Position numbers and translations under genes: made by a program
In this document: piece by piece, positions 54,291-62,705 of the stretch
How positions within the stretch are numbered: position 1 is the stretch's first letter
Layout of the letters: each line of letters opens with the position of its first letter
Assembly (NCBI RefSeq): GCF_029016285.1
Contig: NZ_CP091976.1
Span: forward strand, 1,426,001-1,490,000
From: Vibrio sp. DW001
GTDB lineage: Bacteria; Pseudomonadota; Gammaproteobacteria; Enterobacterales; Vibrionaceae
DNA length: 64,000 nucleotides
Direction: 5' to 3'
Notes under the pieces: model-generated
What the model saw: only the letters and a program-made list of their open reading frames with translations
Database searches by the model: none
What the model was told of the DNA's origin: nothing

Positions 54291-54317
54291 AAAATGCCCT
54301 TAGCTCATGAGGGCACT
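54291..54317 (-). terminator. Terminator of the EIIA-type gene
   Basis: TGCCCT and AGGGCA (54295-54300, 54310-54315) pair, with two further wobble or A-T pairs towards the loop, and the minus strand continues with five T residues. It lies 23 bases past the stop of the PTS EIIA-type gene and close to the stop of the plus-strand oxidoreductase. Confidence 0.7.
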
Positions 54318-54339
54318 TCGATTTCAGTCATCTATTATG

Positions 54340-55146
54340 TTACGCCAATAAATGCTTATTGCCATGCCATGCCATGGTGTGAAGAAGTATAGCTTTCAAC
54401 GCCTCGGGTTCAGACGTGGAAGTCAGAAGTTGGCAGAACGATTCATCAAGTAGTTTTCGAGTAAGCTGAGTACAGGCCTTGATAACCGGCATTTCGGCAG
54501 GAGCAGGGATGACGATACCGATGACCGTATTCACATGACCTTGTTTTGAATACCAGTCGACAGGTGTCGATAGCTTAATCACCGCTATTGAAGGCTGAAC
54601 AATGCCTTCAACCATAATATGCGGCAAGGCTATACCATGACCAATGCACGTAGAAGAGATGGCTTCTCTTTTTATCATGGCATCAAATATCGGTTGCGCA
54701 TGCCTTGCATTGAGCATGTGACATATCTTTGATATGAGTGCGTATTTCTCCATAGAAGTAGAGGGTTGGAACTGCTTAAAGCCATAGGTGATTGGAAATG
54801 GTAGTGAAAAAGCGGGATGTTTTGCTATTACTGAATAGCTAAACTCCTCGGTTTTTTCATGAGATGTATTCACAATTTCGAACTGATCCGCTATAAAATC
54901 GGTCAGCACCATGCAAGCTAGTTCAGCGTCTGAACCCTCTATCCAAAGCTGGCATAGGTGATTTTGTTGGCTACCAATACTGATTACCTGCAGTGTATGC
55001 TCGGCGTTGACACTCTTTCCATTAGAAATATTTTTTAAAATAACGACCGAGCGAAAATAACTGGAAAGCGTTTTTAATCGATTCAGCTTCCAAGCCGCAA
55101 AACCCTCAAGACCAATTATAAAAGTAATTCTTCGTTCTATGCGCAT
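54340..55146 (-). CDS. EIIANtr-type PTS protein with degenerate HPr-like domain
   Basis: This 268-residue protein has two domains. The first (about 5-95) reads like an HPr: RITFIIGLEGFAAWKLNRL, VVILKNISNGKSVNAEHTLQVISIGSQQ and WIEGSDAELACMVLTDFI. The histidine of HPr (GLHARPA) is replaced by GLEGFAA, so it cannot be a normal phosphocarrier. The second is an EIIA (about 125-265) with the active His in GHGIALPHIMVEG. It resembles the EIIANtr2-like protein near the mannose PTS of Vibrio. Probable regulatory, not transport, role. The orphan EIIB lies just upstream on the same strand. Confidence 0.82.
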   Translation of the reverse strand: MRIERRITFIIGLEGFAAWKLNRLKTLSSYFRSVVILKNISNGKSVNAEHTLQVISIGSQQNHLCQLWIEGSDAELACMVLTDFIADQFEIVNTSHEKTEEFSYSVIAKHPAFSLPFPITYGFKQFQPSTSMEKYALISKICHMLNARHAQPIFDAMIKREAISSTCIGHGIALPHIMVEGIVQPSIAVIKLSTPVDWYSKQGHVNTVIGIVIPAPAEMPVIKACTQLTRKLLDESFCQLLTSTSEPEALKAILLHTMAWHGNKHLLA

Positions 55147-55155
55147 TGTGAATAA

Positions 55156-55464
55156 CTACAGTTCTTTACAGCGAGTCAACACTCGGCATGCATCAATCAA
55201 TACTTCCTCAATCGTGACGCAATGTATTTTACTGCCAGTGAACCGCGCTCTTTGCTCTATTTCAATATCAGAAGCGATCAGTACGACATCGGCGTTGGCA
55301 ATATCGATAGCGTTCAGTTGATTTTCGATACCCATAGCGCCTTGTGTTTCTACTTTGATGGGGATACTTTGTCGATTGGCTTCTTTTTGCAGGACATCAG
55401 CAGCCATATAAGTATGTGCGATACCTGTTGGACAGGCAGTGACAGCGACTATTTTCATTTGCAT
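55156..55464 (-). CDS. Orphan PTS EIIB component, fructose family
   Basis: This 102-residue protein is a free-standing fructose-type EIIB: KIVAVTACPTGIAHTYMAADVLQKEA (active Cys 11 in TACPTGIAHT) and ADVVLIASDIEIEQRARFTG. No EIIC is adjacent, so it cannot transport alone. It is 9 bases upstream of the EIIA-type gene on the same strand, suggesting that phosphate passes between them or that they regulate something else. The family is clear, the role is not. Confidence 0.87.
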   Translation of the reverse strand: MQMKIVAVTACPTGIAHTYMAADVLQKEANRQSIPIKVETQGAMGIENQLNAIDIANADVVLIASDIEIEQRARFTGSKIHCVTIEEVLIDACRVLTRCKEL

Positions 55465-55645
55465 AGTTATCGGTGAGTTGAATTGTCATCATCTTATAGT
55501 ATGCCTAATTAACGGGGAAGCGATTCTTTTTGTAGGAATAAATAGGTGAGGAATATGGAGAAATTGTGAAGATTCAGACTCGGTCGTAGCAAAAATAGTC
55601 AGCCACCGTATACTTGCTAAGATTTTATAAATACGTGGTGCATTT

Positions 55646-57109
55646 GTGCGATTGTCTATCTTTACTAAATTGTTTGTTTCTATCCTACTTGTCTGTGTAG
55701 TCATGCTTGGAACAATGACTTGGTTTATAAATTCGAGTTTTCAAGATGGCTTACAGAGTTATTTAAATAACAAAGAAGTTGAAAAAATAGAACTGATCGC
55801 TGACAAGCTAAAAGGCTATTATTCGCCGACATTTGGTTGGCAACGCCTCGTTTCTGCTCCCTATCTATGGGGAGACATTCTTGATCAATTCGGAGAAGCG
55901 CCACCACCGCAGGCTGGTCAAGGTAATGGCCCACCAGGCCGCCGCCAAGATAGACCACCTCGACACACAGATCCAGCCACTACAAAGGATACCGTTCTTG
56001 TCCCGCTAGGTGTAAGAACGAACCTTTTGGACATGAATAACCGATCAATCTTAGGCCTACCTGAAAACCTAAGCTACGATTCTGAAACGGTAAAACAGGT
56101 GAAAGTTGGGGTGATCGTCGACGATCAAGTGGTGGGTTGGGTAAGTATACTTCAAAGCAAAAGTATTTCAGAAAGCCTAGCAGAGAGTTTTTTTCAACAG
56201 CAAAGTAAAAATACTTTCTCGGTGATCGCTCTTACAATTTTGTTCTCTTTTATTATCGCATTTTATCTAGTTCGTCATTTCTTAAAACCTCTGAAAGCCT
56301 TGCAGGCAGGGGCTATTGCTATTGAAAAAGGTGATTTGGATTTTCAATTACAGTCGAAGGGCAACGATGAACTAGCTCAGTTAACTATGGCATTTAATCA
56401 GCTTGTTCAAGCTCTCAAAAAACAGAAATCAGATCGAGAGCAGTGGTTATCTGATATCTCACATGAGTTGAGAACGCCAATAGCCGTGTTGCAAAGTGAA
56501 ATTGAGGCCATTCAAGATGGTATTAGAAAACCGGAACCACAATATATTGGCTCTTTGCATCAACAAGTCATGATCCTCGGTAAATTAGTTAATGACCTTT
56601 ACGAACTGTCGTTGTCAGATTCTGGCGTGAATTTTGAGTTATCTGATATAAACGACATTTCAGCTATTGTGGCTGATGTAGTCAGTCAAAATGAGTTGCG
56701 TCTCAAACAAAAGCATATGGTGATTAAGTTACACCGCTCGCTTGACATTGACCCGATAATTCAAGGTGATAGAAAAGCCCTTAGACAACTATTTTTAAAT
56801 TTGATGGAGAACAGCATCCGTTATACTGATCAACCAGGTTCGATATCTATTTCAATACTTCAAAAGAAAGAGAGTATTAAGGTAATATTTCAAGACAGCT
56901 ATCCAAATGTGCCAGAAGACTCTTTACCAAGGCTATTTGATAGGCTTTATCGAGTAGACAAATCCAGAAGTAGAGCAAGCGGTGGCTCTGGAATTGGCTT
57001 ATCGATATGTAAAAATATCGTGGAGGCCCATGACGGAACAATTACCGCGAGTCATTCTGAACTGGGTGGGCTGAAGATGGAAATTCAATTACCGAAGCGA
57101 AAGGCGTAA
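55646..57109 (+). CDS. BaeS-like sensor histidine kinase
   Basis: This 487-residue kinase has two membrane helices (about 7-28 and 190-212) enclosing a periplasmic domain with an unusual proline/glycine/arginine-rich patch (GEAPPPQAGQGNGPPG and RRQDRPPRH, about 90-112). HAMP (about 213-265), the HisKA dimer (DISHELRTPIAVLQSEIE) and HATPase (NLMENSIRYTD, FQDSYPNVPED, GSGIGLSICKNIV) follow. It senses envelope stress or metals in BaeS relatives. It starts with GTG at 55646. The response regulator gene begins 2 bases after its stop. Confidence 0.9.
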   Translation: MRLSIFTKLFVSILLVCVVMLGTMTWFINSSFQDGLQSYLNNKEVEKIELIADKLKGYYSPTFGWQRLVSAPYLWGDILDQFGEAPPPQAGQGNGPPGRRQDRPPRHTDPATTKDTVLVPLGVRTNLLDMNNRSILGLPENLSYDSETVKQVKVGVIVDDQVVGWVSILQSKSISESLAESFFQQQSKNTFSVIALTILFSFIIAFYLVRHFLKPLKALQAGAIAIEKGDLDFQLQSKGNDELAQLTMAFNQLVQALKKQKSDREQWLSDISHELRTPIAVLQSEIEAIQDGIRKPEPQYIGSLHQQVMILGKLVNDLYELSLSDSGVNFELSDINDISAIVADVVSQNELRLKQKHMVIKLHRSLDIDPIIQGDRKALRQLFLNLMENSIRYTDQPGSISISILQKKESIKVIFQDSYPNVPEDSLPRLFDRLYRVDKSRSRASGGSGIGLSICKNIVEAHDGTITASHSELGGLKMEIQLPKRKA

Positions 57110-57111
57110 AA

Positions 57112-57801
57112 ATGACGATAGGAAATAGTAGAACCATATTGGTGGTTGAAGACGAACCGACGTTAGCGAACGTGTTGTGTGAGTACATTGACCATTCAGG
57201 TATGAATTCGTTCCAGATCAACAATGGTGGTGACGTGATAGCTTGGATAAGAGCAAATCATCCAAGCTTGATTGTTCTCGACTTGATGTTGCCAGTACGC
57301 GACGGCTTAGATATTTTTAGAGAGTTAAGAACTTTTTCGCAAATACCTGTGATTATGGCGACGGCTAAGGTTGATGAAATTGACCGGTTGGTAGGATTAG
57401 AGCTGGGTGCAGATGATTATATCTGTAAGCCGTACAGTCCGCGTGAGGTGATCGCTCGTATTAAAAATGTATTGAGAAGAAGTGATAAATTGTTAGGACA
57501 TCACACGCCTGAACAAGAAAAATTACGTATTGATGCTCCCTCTATGAAAGTGCTGTTGATTGGACAAGAATTAGTCTTAACCCCAGCAGAATTCAAATTG
57601 CTACATTTTTTGTACAAGAATGAAGGACGGATATATAGCCGCGAGCAGTTGATGAATCATATTTACGACGATGGCCGCATAGTTACGGATAGAACCATAG
57701 ATAGCCATATTAAGAACCTAAGGAAGAAAATGCAGGAGATCGATAATAATTGTGATTACATTAAGTCGATCTACAGTGTCGGCTACAAATTTGAGTTGTA
57801 G
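57112..57801 (+). CDS. baeR: BaeR-like response regulator, OmpR family
   Basis: This 229-residue regulator has a receiver domain with LVVEDEPTLANVL, phospho-Asp in VLDLMLPVRDGLD and the lysine in ADDYICKPYSPREV. An OmpR winged helix follows (about 130-225: LTPAEFKLLHFLYKNEGRIYSREQLMNHIYDDGRIVTDRTIDSHIKNLRKKM). Similarity to E. coli BaeR is very high in ADDYICKPYSPRE and DRTIDSHIKNL. It is co-translated with the BaeS-like kinase. Its usual efflux targets (mdtABC-type) are not next to it; the nearest RND block is at 19759. Confidence 0.92.
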   Translation: MTIGNSRTILVVEDEPTLANVLCEYIDHSGMNSFQINNGGDVIAWIRANHPSLIVLDLMLPVRDGLDIFRELRTFSQIPVIMATAKVDEIDRLVGLELGADDYICKPYSPREVIARIKNVLRRSDKLLGHHTPEQEKLRIDAPSMKVLLIGQELVLTPAEFKLLHFLYKNEGRIYSREQLMNHIYDDGRIVTDRTIDSHIKNLRKKMQEIDNNCDYIKSIYSVGYKFEL

Positions 57802-57942
57802 TGTTCACAAACAAGGTTAATCGTAACTAGATGACACGAGATATCATTTTATTAGAACGCCGGAAACAATCCTCCTTTCTGAAATAGTCGCTTACTCTTC
57901 ACGCTAATATGATAGTGATTGAAAGGGGCGTGATTATACGGA

Positions 57943-58830
57943 TTAAGATTTAGCCAATAAAAACTCTTTGAAATGGATCGCAACAGGCGAAGCTGAAGCT
58001 GGCGGATGGTAGTGGATATTGAGGCTCCATATACTGGTTTCAAACTCTTCTAATAATACGACAAGTTCGCCACTGTCTATCGCGTGTTGTACGATAAAAT
58101 CAGGCAGATAGGCGATGCCGGAACCCAAAATGGCAGCCTGAAGTAGCAGATCGCTATCATTCACCTCTAATGTCGTCGGAATCTTAACGATTTGGCATTC
58201 ATCCCCTTTAGTAAATGCCCAATCATTGCTGCCCGTTAAGGTGGTCGCAAAAAGGCATTGATGTGTCGTTAACTCCCCAGGTAACGAGGGGGCGGCGTGA
58301 CGAGCGAGATAGTTTGGCGCGGCGACAACGACAAACGGGCTTTTCATTAATTCTCGGCGCACAAGGTGGAGATCTCTCTCTCGATAACCTTGATATACCG
58401 TGTTTGCACTGATTGACAGGTCACTGTCAGCGGCAAAATCGAGTGCCCACGGGGTGATATTTATATTGAATGTTACGTCAGGGTTTAAAAGTAAGTATCG
58501 ATTGATTTTTTCCATCAGGTAATGGTTAGCGTAGACAGGAGTACAAACAATATCGATATGGCCTTTATCGCATTGTTGGAAATCCTGCATCTGTAAACAT
58601 AAGGTTTCAGCGTGATCAACAACAGAAGAGAACTCTCGGAAAAGCTTTTGTCCGGCAGGTGTCGGGTTGAGTAAGCGATTATTGCGTCGGTAAAGAGGGA
58701 CACCAAAACTTTGTTCAAGTTCTTGCAGCCAACGACTCCCCGCCGAGACCGATATATTGACTTTGCGAGCGGCAGCGGAAATGGAGCCTGTGCGAACAAC
58801 ATAGATAAAGAAAGCCATTTTATCGAGCAT
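57943..58830 (-). CDS. LysR-family regulator
   Basis: This 295-residue LysR protein has an N-terminal winged helix (MAFFIYVVRTGSISAAARKVNISVSAGSRWLQELEQSFG, about 5-45) and a two-lobe effector domain. It contains NIDVVC-like strand starts at HIDIVCTPVYANHYLMEKINRYL and a final IWSLNIHYHP. It is divergent from the NemR-like gene; the region between them is short (58831-59001), so it may share control. No target is evident. ATG 58830 is preferred to GTG 58839. Confidence 0.87.
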   Translation of the reverse strand: MLDKMAFFIYVVRTGSISAAARKVNISVSAGSRWLQELEQSFGVPLYRRNNRLLNPTPAGQKLFREFSSVVDHAETLCLQMQDFQQCDKGHIDIVCTPVYANHYLMEKINRYLLLNPDVTFNINITPWALDFAADSDLSISANTVYQGYRERDLHLVRRELMKSPFVVVAAPNYLARHAAPSLPGELTTHQCLFATTLTGSNDWAFTKGDECQIVKIPTTLEVNDSDLLLQAAILGSGIAYLPDFIVQHAIDSGELVVLLEEFETSIWSLNIHYHPPASASPVAIHFKEFLLAKS

Positions 58831-58966
58831 GAATTTCACCGTAGAAAGAAACTATAGAAATCGTTTATTGGTTCTATATTACCATTTAATCTACGTCAAA
58901 AAATGTTAGATGCGCCGGATCAAATAGATAAAGATAACGATGATGCTGGTTTTCTTCCGGTGCCAC

Positions 58967-58981
58967 TAGACGACTGGTCTA
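58967..58981. promoter_or_regulatory. NemR-type operator upstream of nemR-like gene
   Basis: TAGAC-GACTG-GTCTA is an inverted repeat resembling the E. coli NemR box (TAGACC...GGTCTA). The same site and flanks, 21 bases in all, recur at 59646-59666 before curA. It lies 20 bases before the nemR-like start at 59002. Confidence 0.82.
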
Positions 58982-59001
58982 ATTGGGTGTACTGTTGGCG
59001 T

Positions 59002-59598
59002 ATGAAAACAGAAACTAAAGATACCAGACAACACATTTTAAACACTGGATACAACCTTGTTGTAGAAAAGGGGTTTACTAACGTTGGGTTGGCACAACTG
59101 CTCAAGCATGCCGAAGTTCCGAAAGGTTCTTTTTACCATTACTTTAAATCGAAAGAACAGTTTGGAGAGGCGCTAATAGAAGATTACTTTCTAAATTATT
59201 TTGAGCGCTTAGAAGCACTGTTCAATCAGGAAAGTAATTCGGCCTATGATAATCTCATCCAGTACTGGAAAATGTGGGGTGGTACAGGTCAAGCGGACTG
59301 TGGTGCGAACAAGTGTTTAGTCGTTAAACTTAGCGCCGAGATCTCAGATCTGTCAGAACCGATGAGATTGGTATTGATGAAGGGAGCGAATCAGATAGTG
59401 GCACTGGTCGCGAACTGTATTTCAACGGGTGAACAGGACGGGTCAATAAAAGTAGGCCACAGCGTAGATACGGCGCAATTTCTTTATAATCTTTGGTTAG
59501 GGGCCGCATTGATGCATAAACTCACCAAAGATGTATCAAATCTAGAACAAGCCCTCCATACATCAGAACGTATTCTCTCTGGAGATATTGTTCTTTAA
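59002..59598 (+). CDS. nemR: NemR-like TetR-family electrophile-sensing repressor
   Basis: This 198-residue repressor strongly resembles E. coli NemR: DTRQHILNTGYNLVVEKGFTNVGLAQLLKHAEVPKGSFYHYFKSKEQFGEALIEDYF (HTH about 8-60), then NKCLVVKLSAEISDLSEPMRLVL with a cysteine next to a lysine in the sensor position. NemR is inactivated by hypochlorite, quinones and methylglyoxal. The start at 59002 is chosen because an upstream ATG at 58903 would place the operator inside the gene. The target is probably itself and curA. Confidence 0.88.
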   Translation: MKTETKDTRQHILNTGYNLVVEKGFTNVGLAQLLKHAEVPKGSFYHYFKSKEQFGEALIEDYFLNYFERLEALFNQESNSAYDNLIQYWKMWGGTGQADCGANKCLVVKLSAEISDLSEPMRLVLMKGANQIVALVANCISTGEQDGSIKVGHSVDTAQFLYNLWLGAALMHKLTKDVSNLEQALHTSERILSGDIVL

Positions 59599-59610
59599 AT
59601 TTGTTCAATC

Positions 59611-59636
59611 CCCGCCAATCGACTGGCGGGTTTTTT
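59611..59636 (+). terminator. Rho-independent terminator after nemR-like gene
   Basis: CCCGCCA and TGGCGGG pair perfectly with loop ATCGAC and are followed by six T residues, 13 bases past the stop. It separates the repressor transcript from that of curA, which has its own operator and promoter. Confidence 0.9.
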
Positions 59637-59648
59637 AGATAATAACAC

Positions 59649-59663
59649 TAGACGACTGGTCTA
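59649..59663. promoter_or_regulatory. NemR-type operator upstream of curA-like gene
   Basis: The same TAGAC-GACTG-GTCTA site as at 58967-58981, with identical flanking bases (21 in all). It is between the nemR terminator and the curA ribosome binding site, so curA should be repressed by the NemR-like protein. Confidence 0.82.
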
Positions 59664-59699
59664 ATTTTAAGCCAGCCTAATAACCGTTAAGGAATGATA

Positions 59700-60734
59700 A
59701 TGTCAGCTCAACAAAATAATTCTCGAGTAGTTCTCGCCTCTCGCCCTGTTGGTGCACCAACGGAAAATGATTTTCGCTTAGAGTCCGTCGCAAAACCAAT
59801 ACCAGCGGAAGGTGAAGTCGTACTACGCACCGTTTATCTTTCATTGGACCCATATATGCGGGGCCGAATGAATGACGCGAAGTCATATGCTGAACCCGTC
59901 GCGGTTAACGATGTCATGGTTGGCGCAACGGTTTGTCAGGTAGCCGAGAGCAAAAATGACAACTTTGATGTAGGTGAATGGGTATTGGCATATACAGGTT
60001 GGCAAAGCTACGGACTGTCTAATGGACAGGAACTGCTTAAATTAGGCAAAGAGCCGACAGCGCCATCTTACGCGCTAGGCATTATGGGTATGCCAGGGTT
60101 TACGGCGTATATGGGCCTGCTTGACATTGGCGAACCTAAAGAAGGTGAGACGATAGTGGTTGCCGCCGCTACTGGGCCTGTTGGGGCGACAGTAGGGCAA
60201 ATTGGTAAACTTAAGGGATGTAAAGTGGTGGGTATTGCTGGCGGAGAAGAGAAGTGCCGATACGCCAAAGAGGTGCTCGGTTTTGACGAGTGTATCGACC
60301 ATAAATCTGAGGATTTCCAACAACAGTTGGCGAAGGCGTGTGACAAAGGTATCGATGTCTATTTTGAAAATGTAGGCGGGAAGGTTTTTGATGCAGTTAT
60401 GCCTTTACTCAATACGGCTGCTCGTATTCCGTTGTGTGGCCTCATTTCACAGTATAACGCGACGGCTCTACCAGATGGCCCAGATCGTATGTCTATGCTT
60501 ATGGGGACGTTGCTCATTAAGCGAATCAAGATGCAGGGTTTTATTATTTTTGACGATTACGGCCATCGATATAATGAGTTCGCGGCTGATATGGCGACAT
60601 GGCTAAAAGATGGAAAGATAAAATATAAAGAGCAACTCGTTGTAGGGCTAGATAAAGCACCAGAAGCTTTCATTGGTCTGCTTGAGGGTAAGAATTTTGG
60701 TAAGTTAGTTATTCAAGTTAACGAACCAATCTAA
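59700..60734 (+). CDS. curA: NADPH-dependent oxidoreductase, CurA-like
   Basis: This 344-residue medium-chain oxidoreductase matches E. coli CurA (345): RVVLASRPVGAPTENDFRLE, VYLSLDPYMRGRMND, then MGMPGFTAYMGLLDIGEPKEGETIVVAAATGPVGATVGQIGKLKGCKVVGIAGG and FENVGGKVFDAVMPLLNTAARIPLCGLISQYNAT. It reduces activated double bonds of enones with NADPH. ATG 59700 follows AAGGA with proper spacing. It is under the second NemR-type operator and followed by a terminator. Confidence 0.93.
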   Translation: MSAQQNNSRVVLASRPVGAPTENDFRLESVAKPIPAEGEVVLRTVYLSLDPYMRGRMNDAKSYAEPVAVNDVMVGATVCQVAESKNDNFDVGEWVLAYTGWQSYGLSNGQELLKLGKEPTAPSYALGIMGMPGFTAYMGLLDIGEPKEGETIVVAAATGPVGATVGQIGKLKGCKVVGIAGGEEKCRYAKEVLGFDECIDHKSEDFQQQLAKACDKGIDVYFENVGGKVFDAVMPLLNTAARIPLCGLISQYNATALPDGPDRMSMLMGTLLIKRIKMQGFIIFDDYGHRYNEFAADMATWLKDGKIKYKEQLVVGLDKAPEAFIGLLEGKNFGKLVIQVNEPI

Positions 60735-61048
60735 TGACACCAATCCAAAAAGCAACTGATCACAAATTGACTTAATTGAGTTGTAAAAAATAGTCTATGG
60801 TAAATAAAAAAGCGACTCATTTGAGTCGTTTTTTTACTTCTAATTTCAATGTTACTGCTCGATGATAAGTTAAGTGATGCTTTCACTTAAAGAGCAATAG
60901 TTGTGTCGGTACCGCGTTGGTTTAAACGTATTGATGTGTCCAATACTTGGTCTGTTGAAGCCCTGATGTTTTTATTATAAAACGTTATATTAAAGAGTAG
61001 TGTTTATGAATTATAATTTACGGATAATAAATTTAAAGGCTAGCGAAT
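60735..61048. other. 314-base intergenic region with terminator and hairpin
   Basis: After curA there is a terminator (60806-60835), then a perfect 8+8 hairpin TTAAGTGA-TGCTT-TCACTTAA at 60870-60890, and an AT-rich leader before the SnoaL-like gene. Nothing else is seen; the short frame from ATG 61006 is only 19 codons. Confidence 0.5.
60806..60835 (+). terminator. Rho-independent terminator after curA
   Basis: CGACTC-ATTT-GAGTCG with flanking A and T tracts (seven T on the plus side) lies 72 bases past the curA stop. Confidence 0.85.
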
Positions 61049-61426
61049 ATGAGTATAGAGATTAATAAAGAGAATGCGGTTAATTTTTATAGGATGGCTT
61101 ATTTAGGTGAACCTAGGAAAGCCGTAGAAAAATATGTTGGAGCTGAGTATATCCAACACAACCCGCTAGTTGGAAATGGCAAGGAAGCGTTCATTGAATA
61201 TTTTACTCAAATGCAAGATGAGTATCCCGAGAAAGAGATCACATTTGTACGTGCTGTCGCGGAAGGTGAACTGGTCGCGCTTCATACGCATCAAGTTTGG
61301 CCCGATCATGATGAGTACGTGACGATGGACTTCTTCCGATTTGACACAAACGGTAAGATTGTCGAGCACTGGGATTCTATTCAACAGATCCCTAATGAAA
61401 ATCTCAATGGCAATACGATGTACTAA
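61049..61426 (+). CDS. SnoaL-like / NTF2-fold protein
   Basis: This 125-residue protein has a SnoaL-type polyketide cyclase-like fold: NAVNFYRMAYLGEPRKAVEKYVGAEYIQHNPLVGNGKEAFIEYF, then a strand with VRAVAEGELVALHTHQVW and a final DFFRFDTNGKIVEHWDSIQQIP. The EYIQHNP motif and H-W-D are common in this family. Its substrate is unknown. A long perfect hairpin lies between it and the convergent binding-protein gene. Confidence 0.85.
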   Translation: MSIEINKENAVNFYRMAYLGEPRKAVEKYVGAEYIQHNPLVGNGKEAFIEYFTQMQDEYPEKEITFVRAVAEGELVALHTHQVWPDHDEYVTMDFFRFDTNGKIVEHWDSIQQIPNENLNGNTMY

Positions 61427-61429
61427 ATA

Positions 61430-61476
61430 ATAAGGATAATAACGGTGCTTATGTACAACCCTTATTATCCTTATTT
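61430..61476. terminator. Long AT-rich hairpin between convergent genes
   Basis: AATAAGGATAATAA and TTATTATCCTTATT form a perfect 14-bp stem with a 19-base loop, 4 bases past the SnoaL-like stop and 14 bases from the binding-protein stop. Symmetric and AT-rich, it probably serves as a two-way terminator; a clear T-tract is missing. Confidence 0.6.
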
Positions 61477-61489
61477 GCCTATGCTTAGA

Positions 61490-62479
61490 TTACATGGCTT
61501 TTGTGATTTTTTCAGCCACGTCTTTTGAAACCCACTTTTGCCATATCTCAGGATATGTTTCCAAGAAGTATTGCATCGCTTCCTCTGAATCCGCTTGGTT
61601 GTCTTCCATCCATGCCAATAATTGGCTCATGACTTTGTTGGTGAATCCACGATTTGCAAAATACTGATAGGCTTCTGGCGCTCTTATCGCAAAGCTTTCT
61701 GTGGTTATTGTATGGACAGGGGAAGGTGGGTACATGGTTACCTTAGGCGAATCACATTCAGCCTGAGTCGTACAATTTACGTACTCCTCTACATCGACAC
61801 CACTTCCAAAATCGACTTTCACCATGTCATATTTACCTAGAACCGGTGTAGGCGACCAGTAATAACCGAACCACGGCTTTTTACGCTCGTAAGCTTTGGC
61901 AATAGTACCCGACAAGGCCGCACCTGATCCCGGATCGATAATTTCAAACTGATGGTCTTCTAGCTTTAGGGCATTGAATAGATGTTCGGCGGTTATCTGA
62001 CATGTCCACCCCGCAGGGCAGCTATAGAAGGCATGTTTTTCGTCACTTTCTGGGTGCTCAAATAAACCAGCATGCTTTATGACGCCCTCGATAGTATTCA
62101 TCTCTGGGTACTGTTCTACCAAATAACCAGGAACCCAAAATCCTTCCTCACCACCGTCGGACAATGACTTGCCCGCATAGCGAAGTCGTTTGTTTTTGAC
62201 GCCTTGGTCAAGCGCGTCTTTAATACTGTTTGTCCATAACTCGGGCGCAACATCGGGTTTACCTTTTTCTATCATTGATGTCCCTGTGGGTAAGCTATCT
62301 CCTGGTATCAGTTCTGCTTCACAATTGAAGCCAGTGTTAAGGATGAATTGGTCGATGTGTGCCATAAGACTGGCAGAGTTCCAATTCATGTCAGCGATGG
62401 TGACAGTTCCACATTCTGATGCATTCGCTTGAAACGATAATGCCGCTGCTAATAGAGCGGCAGTGGTAGAAGGCTTCAT
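61490..62479 (-). CDS. OpuAC/ProX-type periplasmic substrate-binding protein
   Basis: This 329-residue protein has a signal peptide (residues 1-20, ending FQANA) and the OpuAC quaternary-amine binding fold: GTVTIADMNWNSASLMAHIDQFIL, DVAPELWTNSIKDALDQG, KKPWFGYYWSPTPVL, and a C-terminal AWMEDNQADSEEAMQYFLETYPEIWQKWV. Aromatic residues W, Y and F in these parts form the choline/betaine-type cage. No permease or ATPase gene is next to it, so it either joins a transporter encoded elsewhere or is an orphan. A GntR gene lies divergent. Confidence 0.88.
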   Translation of the reverse strand: MKPSTTAALLAAALSFQANASECGTVTIADMNWNSASLMAHIDQFILNTGFNCEAELIPGDSLPTGTSMIEKGKPDVAPELWTNSIKDALDQGVKNKRLRYAGKSLSDGGEEGFWVPGYLVEQYPEMNTIEGVIKHAGLFEHPESDEKHAFYSCPAGWTCQITAEHLFNALKLEDHQFEIIDPGSGAALSGTIAKAYERKKPWFGYYWSPTPVLGKYDMVKVDFGSGVDVEEYVNCTTQAECDSPKVTMYPPSPVHTITTESFAIRAPEAYQYFANRGFTNKVMSQLLAWMEDNQADSEEAMQYFLETYPEIWQKWVSKDVAEKITKAM

Positions 62480-62631
62480 CTATAAAATTCCTTTCTAACG
62501 GATTTAAAAATTGAATATAGACGAAATACAAATATTCTGTATTTCGATTAATAGGTTTAACACGTTGATAGTACAGTTTTAATCGTTTACCCGTTTAGTG
62601 TAGAACTTTCACAGAGATTATCAAAGCGAGG

Positions 62632-62645
62632 GGTCGATATTGACC
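62632..62645. promoter_or_regulatory. Palindrome GGTC-N6-GACC in divergent region, SBP and GntR genes
   Basis: GGTCGATATTGACC is a near-perfect 14-base inverted repeat (12 of 14 symmetric) between the binding-protein and GntR starts. A TTGACCATGA segment that overlaps it recurs exactly at the GntR start (62699-62708). It is a candidate GntR operator. Confidence 0.5.
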
Positions 62646-62705
62646 ATGAAATGACCGAAAAATAGACCCAAAGAAGTAAGTATTGGTTATTTTTATGCAT
62701 TGACC

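Noticed and set aside
58903..59001. N-terminal extension of the NemR-like protein from ATG 58903
   Set aside because: The extension contains the NemR-type operator and has no counterpart in E. coli NemR.
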